A stretch of 64,000 nucleotides of DNA from CAVIQK01 sp963644945 (GTDB lineage: Bacteria; Bacillota; Clostridia; Christensenellales; DTU072). The notes below the pieces were generated by a model. It did no database searches, was not told the origin of the DNA, and worked only from the letters and a program-made list of their open reading frames with translations. The position numbers and the translations under genes were made by a program. Below are positions 55,834 to 64,000 of this stretch, one piece after another. Location of the stretch: contig CAVIQK010000003.1 of the NCBI GenBank assembly GCA_963644945.1, forward strand, positions 1 to 64,000. Reading direction: 5' to 3'. Numbering within the stretch: position 1 is the first letter of the stretch; every line of letters begins with the position of its first letter.

Positions 55834-58800
55834 ATGAATGACACCAAAAAGTTTCAAAAACTGACGGTAGGTATATTTATTATACTGATTTTAGCTATCA
55901 TGCTCGGGACGACTACGGTTCCGAGCAATGTTGCTTATGCCGAAGAAAAAACATCGGTTTACAACGTTGTCATTTTTTTAAGATTTGAAGATTCTCCGAC
56001 TTTTGACCAAAACACCCTAGAAAACTCCGAGGTTTTCGACATTTATTCCAATGATATAGAAAAGGTTAGAAGCCTAAAAAGATTTTATTACAAAATGTCC
56101 GACGGACAAATTGAGATAGAAAATTATTTCGGTTTTTCCGATTCTTCTTCCACCACTTACTATGTTTATAATGCAGAGGGTGCTTCTTCTAAATGGAATG
56201 AAAAAACTCAAAGAACGGAAAAAGAAAAAGAATTGATTTCCAAGGCTTTACAAGGCTTTGAAAACTCTTATCGTGATAAATCTTTGCCGACCTCTCTTTT
56301 CGATGGAAACAATGACGGTAAAATAGATTCGGTATCGTTTATCGTGCTTGACAATACTCCGTCTTCTAATGACAATTGGAACACTCTAATTTGGCCACAC
56401 TCATGGGATTGTCAATCGATCGGTGTTTCCGATTCGCTGACCTTTTCGGACGGATCTTTGCAATGTGGAGATTATACGTTTACATTTGCGTATCCGCTAG
56501 ACGGGAACTCGAATTTTGCTGTAGCCGCTCACGAAATGGGACATGTTTTCGGTGTAAGTGACTATTATTCATACAAAGAAACATATCACCCTGCGGACGT
56601 TTACGATTTGATGGATAAATCTACTGCGGATATATATTCCCCCTCGTTTATGTTGGTTTACACAAGGGATCGCTATCTAAAATCATATTCGGGAAGAATA
56701 GAAACTTTGTCCGCAGGACGAACAATAACATTGACAGCCACAACCGAAGCCACAACTAGCGAAGACATCGTTGCCATAAAAATAGAAACCGACAAAGCAG
56801 GTGTCTATATTATGGCGGAATATCGTATAAATTATAGTTCGTCGGGCTATGACAATGCCCTTCCCTCGTCCGGTGTAATAGTATATAAGGTTGATGAAAC
56901 CGTCGTAGATACAGACGGAAGCCCCTTAGGCAACATGAATGCCAGAAAGATAAGTCCGTACACGAATCACGAAGTGCTTGTTTACAACGATACGAGTTTG
57001 TCGTCGTCTGCCATGCTAAAAGCCGGACAAAAAAGACAAGGAATAAGAATAGCGCTTACCACCCTTTTAGATATAAATATAAGTGTTGTAGAACTAAACG
57101 GTAGTCAAGCAACAATCGAAGTGTCGGGTTCATATTTCAATCAAGAAACAACCCCTAAAACCTCGATTGCGATAGACCAAGCAGAATATCTTTCGGACGA
57201 AACAAGTGGTCATTACGGAGTAGATGTTTCGCTTACGGTGTTAAGAAAAAGTTTGTTTGAAAAAGTTTCTCTACAACTAGCCGACAAAGACGGCAATGTT
57301 ATTTGCGAAAAAATCGGCTACTCCAAAGATATCAAGTCAACACAATGTTCGGTTTTGTTCGGAGTGTGGCAAGACAACAACGAAGCCTTTTCGGGCGGAG
57401 TGATAGAATCAAAAGAACCGGTATATTTATATATGAGTATATACGGTACCGATGGCACGAAATATGACGTCTATACAAAAGACTCTCCTCGCACCATAAA
57501 TTTAGGCTCTTACACGTGGGACGAAATTTACGGCACTGCCACATATATAAAAGGCACACTCACAATAGATGCCACAAAAGATGCCGAAGGAGTAATTATA
57601 GGGAATGTTAAAGACGGACAGTTTTGTATCGATGACCTAGATGTAAAAATATTTACGAATTCAAAATCGGGTGAACAAGAAATCTCCCTTCTAAGTAGTG
57701 GTGATTTTTATAGAGAAGTTATTTTCCCTTCGACTTATTCGGGTGCGGGTACTTATACCGCAACAATAAACATTTATTACAAAACCGTCAAATTGGGTTC
57801 CAAAACAATAAGTTTTAGAATACTAAAATCTATATCTACACTAAAAATCACGCCGAGCGTAAAAGATAAAGTTAGCGTTATCGGAGACGAGATTTATTTG
57901 TATTTGGAAGACTTTTTAGAATCGTCCATTTCGTTTGATTATGAGGTTACATATCAAGACAATACGAAAGAAACATTCCCTCTTTATATCCAAAAAAGTA
58001 AGGTTTACGATTCTCCTCTCGTTGTCGAAAAGAAGATAGGCGACAGTACGAAAACTGTCAAATTCTACTTTTATGACACCGTAAAAACATTAAATGTTCC
58101 GTCGAGTTTTTACTACGGCACTACGCTTCCGGTAAGCCTGGATGCCGAGTTTTATTCGGGTAAGACTCAAAAAGTAAATGTCGTTTACGGAGACTATAAA
58201 AACAAAAATGCTGTCGGTAGTACTCAAAACGTATCGATTACGGTTGACCTAGGATACGACTACACAAAACTTCCTTATAAAAAAGAATTTTCGACTACAT
58301 GCCAAATAGAAACATTGGACGGAGTCTATTCGATAAACGAAATAGGGTTAGACAAAGAAACTTTTTCTTATGGCGAAACTGTCACCAACGAGATTTTGTC
58401 CTATGTTACATATACATCCTATAAATCTTATTTTGACGGCATCGACGAAATCTCGGTCTTAGACGATCTTACATCCGTTTTGGTTTTGCCTTTGGACTAC
58501 TCGTCGCTTGTCGGCAATATGAGAGAATCGTCCGGGGTGCTAACAATAAAAATTGATAATACAACAAAGAGTGTAAATGTCAACATTGTCAACGACATAA
58601 AGGAAATCAAAAGCAATCTTTCTACCAACGAAAGAAGATCGGTAGGAGATTATTCTTCGTTTGAGTATCAAGTGTATTATGCCAACGCATACAACGAAAA
58701 AATTTCGGTGTCGCTCTCTTCCGGACTAATAAAAATTGGCGGAAGCCCCGTAAAAGAAACGATGCTTAACAGTATAGGTGTCCATCAAATAGAAGTTTTC

Positions 58801-59583
58801 AACCCGTCAAAACCCCAAGAAAAATTATATTCGGGTGTCTTTACGGTGTACGAAGAATATATAAATGTGTCGGGCATATATGACGGCGAAAAAGAAGTCG
58901 TAATTACTATTTCCTATGGTGACTACCCTAATCTTTCCGGTTACACTCTCAAATATACAACTTCAAAGGGCGAAAAGTCTTTCGTTCTTACCGAAAATAC
59001 TTACAAATTAAGAAATGTCGATTCGATTCTAAAAGAAGGTGTGTCGAAAACGACCGTTGAAATTCCCGTTTTGCAAAAGTCGGCAAAATTTGGAGAAACC
59101 ACAATTACATTATCCGTAGAAAATAAAATAAATACCGACATATTGACAGTAGGAGACGATTCAATTGTAGATTATGACAACAGCATCGTCTATCTAAAAA
59201 AGGAAATGACCTACAAAGATTTTATTAAAATCGCCAAAACCTCCACAAGATTTACCATTTATGTCGAAGATATTTTTAGATATGTAGGAGGCAAAGACTA
59301 CTATCTCTATATAAAAAATTCGGGCGGTATGACCGTTGCCAAATTTAGAGTTATTTTGCTAGGCGACGCCACCGGTGACGGAAGACTGGGAGAAGACGAC
59401 ATTTACGAATATGCCAATGCCATTATAAAAGGTGCCGACGATTATATTGACAAAAGTATCGGAGGACTCGATATCGACTCATTTGTAAAACGTATTTTGA
59501 AAAATAATTTAGATCCGTTGACCATTGCCAAAATTTTTGTAAAGGATATAGGAGGGAGAAAAGAATATGAAGAATATTGCTAA
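55834..59583 (+). CDS. Secreted M6-like metallopeptidase with dockerin-like C-terminus
   Basis: A 1249-residue secreted protein. The signal peptide is of the type I kind (hydrophobic residues 11-25; probable cleavage after AYA at 36). The zinc site HEMGHVFGVSD (His233, Glu234, His237, Asp243) and the fold pattern, beginning with a VVIFLRFED strand and KRFYYKMSDGQIEI, match the M6 (immune inhibitor A-like) family. YDLMDKS provides the Met-turn-like segment. The middle ~700 residues are beta-sandwich-like repeats. Near 1175 a single clear dockerin-type Ca2+ loop occurs (GDATGDGRLGEDDIYEYANA); the second half (GGLDIDSFVKRILKN) is degenerate. No good RBS is visible before the ATG, 9 nt after the previous stop; coupling is likely. 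Confidence 0.82.
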   Translation: MNDTKKFQKLTVGIFIILILAIMLGTTTVPSNVAYAEEKTSVYNVVIFLRFEDSPTFDQNTLENSEVFDIYSNDIEKVRSLKRFYYKMSDGQIEIENYFGFSDSSSTTYYVYNAEGASSKWNEKTQRTEKEKELISKALQGFENSYRDKSLPTSLFDGNNDGKIDSVSFIVLDNTPSSNDNWNTLIWPHSWDCQSIGVSDSLTFSDGSLQCGDYTFTFAYPLDGNSNFAVAAHEMGHVFGVSDYYSYKETYHPADVYDLMDKSTADIYSPSFMLVYTRDRYLKSYSGRIETLSAGRTITLTATTEATTSEDIVAIKIETDKAGVYIMAEYRINYSSSGYDNALPSSGVIVYKVDETVVDTDGSPLGNMNARKISPYTNHEVLVYNDTSLSSSAMLKAGQKRQGIRIALTTLLDINISVVELNGSQATIEVSGSYFNQETTPKTSIAIDQAEYLSDETSGHYGVDVSLTVLRKSLFEKVSLQLADKDGNVICEKIGYSKDIKSTQCSVLFGVWQDNNEAFSGGVIESKEPVYLYMSIYGTDGTKYDVYTKDSPRTINLGSYTWDEIYGTATYIKGTLTIDATKDAEGVIIGNVKDGQFCIDDLDVKIFTNSKSGEQEISLLSSGDFYREVIFPSTYSGAGTYTATINIYYKTVKLGSKTISFRILKSISTLKITPSVKDKVSVIGDEIYLYLEDFLESSISFDYEVTYQDNTKETFPLYIQKSKVYDSPLVVEKKIGDSTKTVKFYFYDTVKTLNVPSSFYYGTTLPVSLDAEFYSGKTQKVNVVYGDYKNKNAVGSTQNVSITVDLGYDYTKLPYKKEFSTTCQIETLDGVYSINEIGLDKETFSYGETVTNEILSYVTYTSYKSYFDGIDEISVLDDLTSVLVLPLDYSSLVGNMRESSGVLTIKIDNTTKSVNVNIVNDIKEIKSNLSTNERRSVGDYSSFEYQVYYANAYNEKISVSLSSGLIKIGGSPVKETMLNSIGVHQIEVFNPSKPQEKLYSGVFTVYEEYINVSGIYDGEKEVVITISYGDYPNLSGYTLKYTTSKGEKSFVLTENTYKLRNVDSILKEGVSKTTVEIPVLQKSAKFGETTITLSVENKINTDILTVGDDSIVDYDNSIVYLKKEMTYKDFIKIAKTSTRFTIYVEDIFRYVGGKDYYLYIKNSGGMTVAKFRVILLGDATGDGRLGEDDIYEYANAIIKGADDYIDKSIGGLDIDSFVKRILKNNLDPLTIAKIFVKDIGGRKEYEEYC

Positions 59584-60280
59584 AATTGTTGTCCTCTTTA
59601 TTTTCGTGATGTTGTCTCTTTCTTTAATATCATGTTCAAATAGCGATGTCGATACACTTGCATTTTTAGACGACTACCCTGTAAAAACCACTTTTTCACC
59701 GGATGAAAGTTTCCCCGAGATAAAGATTTTGGCGACAACCAAAAGTGGCAAAAAAGAAGAAATATCGGTAGGGAAAGACATGTTGTCGGGATTTGACACC
59801 TCTCTTTCGAGTGCTACCGAAAAAGAATATAAGATAACCTATAAAGGCAAGACATTGACCGGCAAATATACTGTTTCGGGCAAAGTAAACACCAAAATAC
59901 GTTTGACTTATCAAGTGGAAAACAACGGAGACGAAAAAATAATCACGGTCGCAGCCCAAAACTTCTCCGGAGACGGTTTTTATGCCTTGACAGGGGCAAT
60001 ATCTTACTACAAAGAAGTTGTCAAAGAACTAAACATTGTGTCGTCCAATGCTCAATACGAGGTGGCAAGCGAAGAGAAAAACAATCAGACCTCTTTTGTA
60101 TATTACAACAAAGACGGTACTGCAAGAATTTCTGCGGACTGCGAACTATTCAAAATCAAAGTAAAACATTATGACGGGATCGAAGTATCCTTGACAATTG
60201 GCGGACAAAAAGATTATTATATAGAAATGTCAGAGGGCAAAGGTATATATTACGTGCCGTCTTTGACTATAACACTATGA
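59567..60280 (+). CDS. Small lipoprotein with a Big_3-like domain
   Basis: A 237-residue lipoprotein. The signal peptide (MKNIAKIVVLFIFVMLSLSL) ends in ISC with Cys23. Residues ~34-105 read like a bacterial Ig-like group 3 domain: YPVKTTFSPDESFPEIKI, a charged KSGKKEE turn, GFDTSLSSATEKEYKITYKG. The rest (~110-237) is beta-rich with TYQVENNGDEKIITV, possibly a cohesin- or NEAT-like sandwich, but I cannot assign it. The ATG follows GGAGGGAG and overlaps the M6 peptidase gene by 17 nt. Whether the second domain binds the neighbouring dockerin-like segment is an open and testable idea. Confidence 0.75.
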   Translation: MKNIAKIVVLFIFVMLSLSLISCSNSDVDTLAFLDDYPVKTTFSPDESFPEIKILATTKSGKKEEISVGKDMLSGFDTSLSSATEKEYKITYKGKTLTGKYTVSGKVNTKIRLTYQVENNGDEKIITVAAQNFSGDGFYALTGAISYYKEVVKELNIVSSNAQYEVASEEKNNQTSFVYYNKDGTARISADCELFKIKVKHYDGIEVSLTIGGQKDYYIEMSEGKGIYYVPSLTITL

Positions 60281-61914
60281 CGTACAACAAAATTATTACA
60301 CCAAATGAATTATGGCAAGATTTCGATACCGAAAAACCTGCCGAAATTTTATATAAAGCTCGAGAAGAAGACCGTTTTGAGTCGGATGTCTATGAGATTT
60401 TGTGGCGTGCCTTTTCCGAGGCAGACGGCAGTCTAGACATCGCATCGAGATTGTATATCCCTAGCGGTGCAAAAGACGTAATAATCTTGACGGAAGATAC
60501 CGAAGGATTAGAAAGAGTCGTAGAACTCGAAAGAGCCCTTCGTCTAGGTTGTGCCGTCATGGTCGTAGATTATTCCGACATGCACAATTGGGGGACGAAA
60601 TTCCCCGAGAGTTTGTCTTATGGCACGATTGAAAAGAGGGGCGATAGAATGGCTCGTTTTGAGCATACCCCGTATGACAGTTGTCAGTTTTTATATGCAA
60701 GAATTTTGTCAAGAGCGATAAGTGTCGCCAAAGAACTATTTGAAGACGGCAAAGTCATTGTTTGGGCGCTAGGCGATTCTGCCGAATTTTGTATTCAAGG
60801 CGTTGCAATGGACAAACATGCCGACGGACTGATTATCGTCAACGGCAACACGTATGAAGAATATAACGATCTCAACCGCTACGACGACGAAAAACCCGAA
60901 CTATCTCAAGAAATGCTTATTTGGTTGTCGTCGGTCTCGGCAATTGCCTATGTAAAACATTTAGATTGTCCCGTATTGTCGGTTTCAGGGAGCAACAGCC
61001 TTGATTGTGATCCCGATAGACTAGAAGATTTCTTCTCGTCCATGAAAGAGTCTTTGACAATTTTGGTGCGAGCCGGAGAACGCAATGCTTTGGACCAAGG
61101 TTGTTTTGCGACAATTTCAAAATGGATAGAAGGAATAAGAGCAGGAAGAACATTCCCGACGATCCCGACTGCCGAAGTCAAAGTCTATGACGGCGGTTCG
61201 GTGGCGGTTTCGGTCAAAGCCGATTCCTCGTCAATGATAGAATCTACAACCGTATATTATGCATTCAATGAGAAAAATCGTCGGTTTAGATTTTATAAAA
61301 AATGCCCCACCACGTGTATTTCAATGGCGGGCGAATATATGGCGAATTTCAAATTAGGTGGCAATGCTACATCTGTTTTTGTGTATGCTACCGTCAATTA
61401 TTTGGACGGACTCTCGATTTCCTCATTTATGAATTACGAGCCACTCACCGAGAGCCACTCCGACATTGCTAGACACAACGTGGTTTTGTCGGGTGCCAAA
61501 TCTTACGATGAATTCGAAATAGATCGCAATTCTTTTCTCTTGATAGAAAACGAGAAAAAGATTATAACAACCGGACTCGGCCTAAAAGGCGTGGCTGCCA
61601 AAAACGGAGGTCTGCGTACTTTTTCGGTAAATGACGGAGAAATTGGCGAAAATGCATCCATTTTGCAAATGGATTTTTATAGCGAAAAACAAAAAATGGT
61701 TGTCGTCGAAATCGAAAAATGCGAAGACGGCATACTTACAAAGTACTCCGCAAGTGCCGAAATAGGAGGATCTACCAAGGTGTTTATTCCGGTTAGATTT
61801 TCTCCGAGCGACTTCAAGACAAAGGACCGTATCCCCCTAGAAGACTTCAATGACCTAAAAAGTCTGTCTATTCTTACCCCGGGAGTAGGAGTGGGCAATA
61901 TTTTATTCGTATGA
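60277..61914 (+). CDS. Alpha/beta-hydrolase-like protein with C-terminal beta domain, possibly inactive
   Basis: A 545-residue protein without signal peptide, so probably cytoplasmic. The N-terminal ~290 residues resemble the alpha/beta-hydrolase fold of acyl-esterase/peptidase type: strand VIILTEDTEG, then ALRLGCAVMVVDYSD, and VIVWALGDSAEFCIQGVAM, where G-D-S-A could be the nucleophile elbow. LDCPVLSVSGSNSLDCDPDR fits the acid strand. Where the catalytic His is expected the sequence reads RAGERNALDQGCF, with no His, so activity is doubtful. The C-terminal ~240 residues are beta-rich and end LKSLSILTPGVGVGNILFV, like a galactose-binding-type sandwich. It overlaps both neighbours by 4 nt. Identity uncertain. 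Confidence 0.55.
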   Translation: MTYNKIITPNELWQDFDTEKPAEILYKAREEDRFESDVYEILWRAFSEADGSLDIASRLYIPSGAKDVIILTEDTEGLERVVELERALRLGCAVMVVDYSDMHNWGTKFPESLSYGTIEKRGDRMARFEHTPYDSCQFLYARILSRAISVAKELFEDGKVIVWALGDSAEFCIQGVAMDKHADGLIIVNGNTYEEYNDLNRYDDEKPELSQEMLIWLSSVSAIAYVKHLDCPVLSVSGSNSLDCDPDRLEDFFSSMKESLTILVRAGERNALDQGCFATISKWIEGIRAGRTFPTIPTAEVKVYDGGSVAVSVKADSSSMIESTTVYYAFNEKNRRFRFYKKCPTTCISMAGEYMANFKLGGNATSVFVYATVNYLDGLSISSFMNYEPLTESHSDIARHNVVLSGAKSYDEFEIDRNSFLLIENEKKIITTGLGLKGVAAKNGGLRTFSVNDGEIGENASILQMDFYSEKQKMVVVEIEKCEDGILTKYSASAEIGGSTKVFIPVRFSPSDFKTKDRIPLEDFNDLKSLSILTPGVGVGNILFV

Positions 61915-62477
61915 AAATAGAATCGAAAAGCATAAAAGGATTTATAATTTTTGCTTTAATACTTATTATAATTGTCGCTTTGGCATTTTTCATGTTTGCG
62001 ACGATTGACGTTGAAGGCAAGTCAATGCAACCCACCATTGAGGACGGGGATAAAATTTTTCTAATACGAAAATTTGTAGAATATAAAAAGGGCGATGTCG
62101 TGGTATTTATCGGAAGCGACAACAAAGCACTCGTAAAGAGAATTATTGCAACCGAAGGCGACACCGTAGAACTCAAAAAAGACGAAAACGGCACCTTTAG
62201 ATATTATGTCAACAGTGTCCTAGTAGAAGACGAATATGTAAATTTGTCGACATATACATCCCCTACCGCAACAAAATTTGAATATAAAATAGTGGTCCCC
62301 GACGACGAATTTTTTTATCTGGGGGACAACAGACTCGTGTCAAAAGACAGTAGCGAAATTTCCAAAAACGACGACGGCACTCTAAGTGTCACGTTCGGCA
62401 TTTATGAAAATATAATCGGTAAGGTTTTATTTAGATATAATTTTGACGGCAAATTTGTCGTAAAAGGCGTCGAATAA
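61911..62477 (+). CDS. lepB: Type I signal peptidase
   Basis: A 188-residue membrane-bound peptidase that removes signal peptides from exported proteins. One N-terminal transmembrane helix (about 10-30) is followed by the catalytic domain with Ser38 (EGKSMQPTI) and Lys76 (ALVKRIIATEGDTV), and box E FYLGDNRLVSKDSSE. Length is typical of Gram-positive SPase I. It is the last gene of the giant-lipoprotein operon and overlaps the previous gene by 4 nt (ATGA). In this operon only the M6-like protein has a type I signal, so it may be the matching substrate, although a housekeeping role cannot be excluded. Confidence 0.93.
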   Translation: MKIESKSIKGFIIFALILIIIVALAFFMFATIDVEGKSMQPTIEDGDKIFLIRKFVEYKKGDVVVFIGSDNKALVKRIIATEGDTVELKKDENGTFRYYVNSVLVEDEYVNLSTYTSPTATKFEYKIVVPDDEFFYLGDNRLVSKDSSEISKNDDGTLSVTFGIYENIIGKVLFRYNFDGKFVVKGVE

Positions 62478-62478
62478 T

Positions 62479-63387
62479 CTAGCGACGCAAATCTTTCCCT
62501 GTAAGTTCCAACATAACCGCTCCTCTTAGACGAGAGAAAATTCTTTCGTCGTACCTATCTAGGAGCATGTCGGGAGACAAATTTGTGGTTATAAAAGTGG
62601 CTTTCTTTTGTCTTTCGGTAAAGAGATTATATAGGTACTCGCAAGTCACGTTTTTGTAGATTTGTTCAACACCTAGATCGTCTATAAACAAAACATCCGC
62701 ATCATAAATTTCAGAAAGCATAGAGAATTGATCTTTGATATAAGAGGTGTGCGCTTTCAAAAACAACTTGTTGAGAGAAAATGCGTTGAAGAATGCGACG
62801 TTAAATCCTTCCTTGATAAGGTAGGTTGCAAGTATACTCAATAGGTAGGTTTTTCCGACACCGGTTTTTCCTGATATGGTTATCAAATTCTTTGTGATAT
62901 TAGGAAAATTTTCTCCCCATTTTTTCACAAATGTAAAGACTTTTTCGGCATTGATTTTATCTTGACCTTGATATTTTTCTAAATCAAAATCGTCAAAAGT
63001 TTTTCCGAAAACTTGTATATCGCAAGACTCTTCGGCGATACGTTTTATGTCGGGAATAACACAGTCGCAAAGTCTTCCGTCGATTACGCCTTGATCGTTA
63101 CAAAGTGTACAGTGCGGTGTATGTTTTAGATCGCTTTCCGTTTTTCCGTATTTTGCAAGTTGCTTAAAATATTCGGTTTCGGCTTCCTTAAGTCTTGTTT
63201 CGGCAACCGAAACATCGGAGTTAAAGATATCGGCTCTGGCTTTATCGAATTGTGCCGATCTAAAATTTCCTCTTGCCGATTTGAAATTCGGATCCTTTTC
63301 GAGTTCCTCGATTTCTTTTGCTATTCTAAATTCGTCAAGTTCTCTCTGTTCTTTTTTTATAGACTTTGCAATTTTTACGTAATCCAT
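62479..63387 (-). CDS. DnaC/DnaI-like replicative helicase loader
   Basis: A 302-residue AAA+ ATPase of the DnaC/IstB family, which loads the replicative helicase on DNA. The N-terminal ~85 residues are helical and charged. A zinc-ribbon-like Cys93, Cys96, Cys107, Cys109 set follows (CTLCNDQGVIDGRLCDC), as in DnaI-type loaders. Walker A is ISGKTGVGKTYLL (near 171-183) and Walker B DADVLFIDDLGVE (near 229-241). The sensor segment ATFITTNLSPD and the arginine-finger region YDERIFSRLRG are present. The ATG follows AGAGGTAT, which overlaps the end of the upstream DnaD-like gene. Its stop is one base from that of lepB on the other strand. Confidence 0.9.
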   Translation of the reverse strand: MDYVKIAKSIKKEQRELDEFRIAKEIEELEKDPNFKSARGNFRSAQFDKARADIFNSDVSVAETRLKEAETEYFKQLAKYGKTESDLKHTPHCTLCNDQGVIDGRLCDCVIPDIKRIAEESCDIQVFGKTFDDFDLEKYQGQDKINAEKVFTFVKKWGENFPNITKNLITISGKTGVGKTYLLSILATYLIKEGFNVAFFNAFSLNKLFLKAHTSYIKDQFSMLSEIYDADVLFIDDLGVEQIYKNVTCEYLYNLFTERQKKATFITTNLSPDMLLDRYDERIFSRLRGAVMLELTGKDLRR

Positions 63388-63388
63388 T

Positions 63389-64000
63389 TTATACCTCTAT
63401 ATCGTTAAGATCGGTAAAGACTCCGGCAAGTTCGTCTTTCGTGTAGTCCCTTCTTTGCATAGGTGCTTTTGTAGGAGTGTTTTGGTTGAGTTTTTCAAAT
63501 TTTTCTTTGGCTTCTTCGAGGCTTACCGAAGGCGTATCTTTTACGGCAATAAGCATTCTGTTCATTTGCGAAAACGGGAAGTTTCTGCCTATACACATTT
63601 TTGCCGAAAGTTCTATTACGTCATAAGGTAGTCCCCATTCCGAAGTCCATGTTGAATAAAATTCTCTGTCCCTTGCCGTCACATATCTAGATGCTCCTGC
63701 CGTCTCCAAAAGATCTTTGATTTCATCGTCGGTAGAAACTTTTTTCAGTACGTATTGGTCGATTGCCTCTTTAGTGACGAGTCCGAGTTTATAAAACTTT
63801 TTAACTACCTCGTTGAGTCCGTCAAGAGTTTTAACATTGGATATGAACGAATAATGCGCAAGCGATAAAAGTGCATCTTCTGTAAAACCTTCCTCCTCCC
63901 AAGGACGAATATAGGTGTTTACTACGACATCAAGATCCGCATAGTAAGCCCCGATACCTTTAAGAACATTTTGTGCGGTTTTGGTGAGATCTTTTTTCAT
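63389..64000 (-). CDS. DnaD/DnaB-like primosome protein (partial at the window edge)
   Basis: 203 residues are visible and the frame is still open at the window edge, so the Met at 64000-63998 is probably internal and the true start lies outside. The segment PWEEEGFTEDALLSLAHYSF is typical of DnaD/DnaB C-terminal-type (DDBH2) domains, with a second related block DREFYSTWTSEWGLPYDVIELSAKM further on; two such blocks in tandem are common in clostridial members. The C-terminus ends YTKDELAGVFTDLNDIEV. These proteins bind DNA and help the DnaC/DnaI-like loader, encoded 1 nt downstream, deliver helicase. The gene pair is a normal chromosomal arrangement in Clostridia. Confidence 0.8.
   Translation of the reverse strand: MKKDLTKTAQNVLKGIGAYYADLDVVVNTYIRPWEEEGFTEDALLSLAHYSFISNVKTLDGLNEVVKKFYKLGLVTKEAIDQYVLKKVSTDDEIKDLLETAGASRYVTARDREFYSTWTSEWGLPYDVIELSAKMCIGRNFPFSQMNRMLIAVKDTPSVSLEEAKEKFEKLNQNTPTKAPMQRRDYTKDELAGVFTDLNDIEV

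Noticed and set aside
62479..64000. Prophage replication module
   Set aside because: DnaC-like and DnaD-like genes also occur in phages, but no phage gene, integrase or attachment site is near, and the pair is common in clostridial chromosomes.

Overview
The window is an AT-rich, gene-dense chromosomal segment with standard-code genes. It most resembles an anaerobic, Gram-positive (Firmicutes/Clostridia-type) bacterium. The evidence is the greA-lysS pair, the yaaO-tmk-holB-yaaT neighbourhood known from Bacillus and Clostridia, a DnaD-like plus DnaC/DnaI-like primosome pair, a 2[4Fe-4S] ferredoxin, a bacterial Na+-type V-ATPase operon in the Enterococcus hirae ntp gene order, and many lipoprotein signal peptides. 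An uncultured gut clostridial lineage is a reasonable guess, but the species cannot be named from the sequence. No insertion sequence, phage integration module or CRISPR array was seen.

Layout: (1) 1-4451: a tRNA-Ser(CGA) on the minus strand, then a CvpA-like membrane protein and a 1024-residue membrane-anchored repeat protein. (2) 4494-7807: serS, a small membrane protein, a DUF1624-type acyltransferase and a low-molecular-weight protein tyrosine phosphatase, all with overlapping start and stop codons. (3) 7880-16308: a complete nine-gene V-type ATPase operon (G/H, I, K, E, C, F, A, B, D). Its K subunit keeps the residues that bind Na+ in E. hirae. (4) 16351-22287: greA, lysS, a YaaO-like PLP decarboxylase, tmk, holB, a RicT/YaaT PSP1 protein and a 56-residue ferredoxin with its own strong promoter. 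(5) 22382-31396: a minus-strand membrane-anchored GH18 protein, two CPBP-family membrane proteases, tadA, pth, mfd and a cytoplasmic GH29 fucosidase-like enzyme.

(6) 31571-62477 is the unusual part. A 1175-residue lipoprotein with its own consensus promoter and terminator is followed by a six-gene operon of about 27 kb behind a TTGACA-18-TATAAT promoter. The operon encodes two paralogous giant lipoproteins (2663 and 4148 residues), a secreted M6-like metallopeptidase of 1249 residues ending in a dockerin-like segment, a small Big_3-like lipoprotein, a 545-residue alpha/beta-hydrolase-like protein without an obvious catalytic His, and a type I signal peptidase. The giant lipoproteins share a long collinear N-terminal region. 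Together they carry about 20 copies of a divergent repeat that starts with an 'IDPY'-like motif, followed by 'LP', an 'F-x-D-G' strand and often a Trp. I do not recognise this repeat as a named family. The gene set looks like a dedicated cell-surface assembly or capture apparatus, but its function is unknown. Both lipoprotein promoters are followed by alternating purine-pyrimidine tracts in the 5' leader.

(7) 62479-64000: a convergent minus-strand DnaC/DnaI-like helicase loader and a DnaD-like primosome protein that runs off the window edge.
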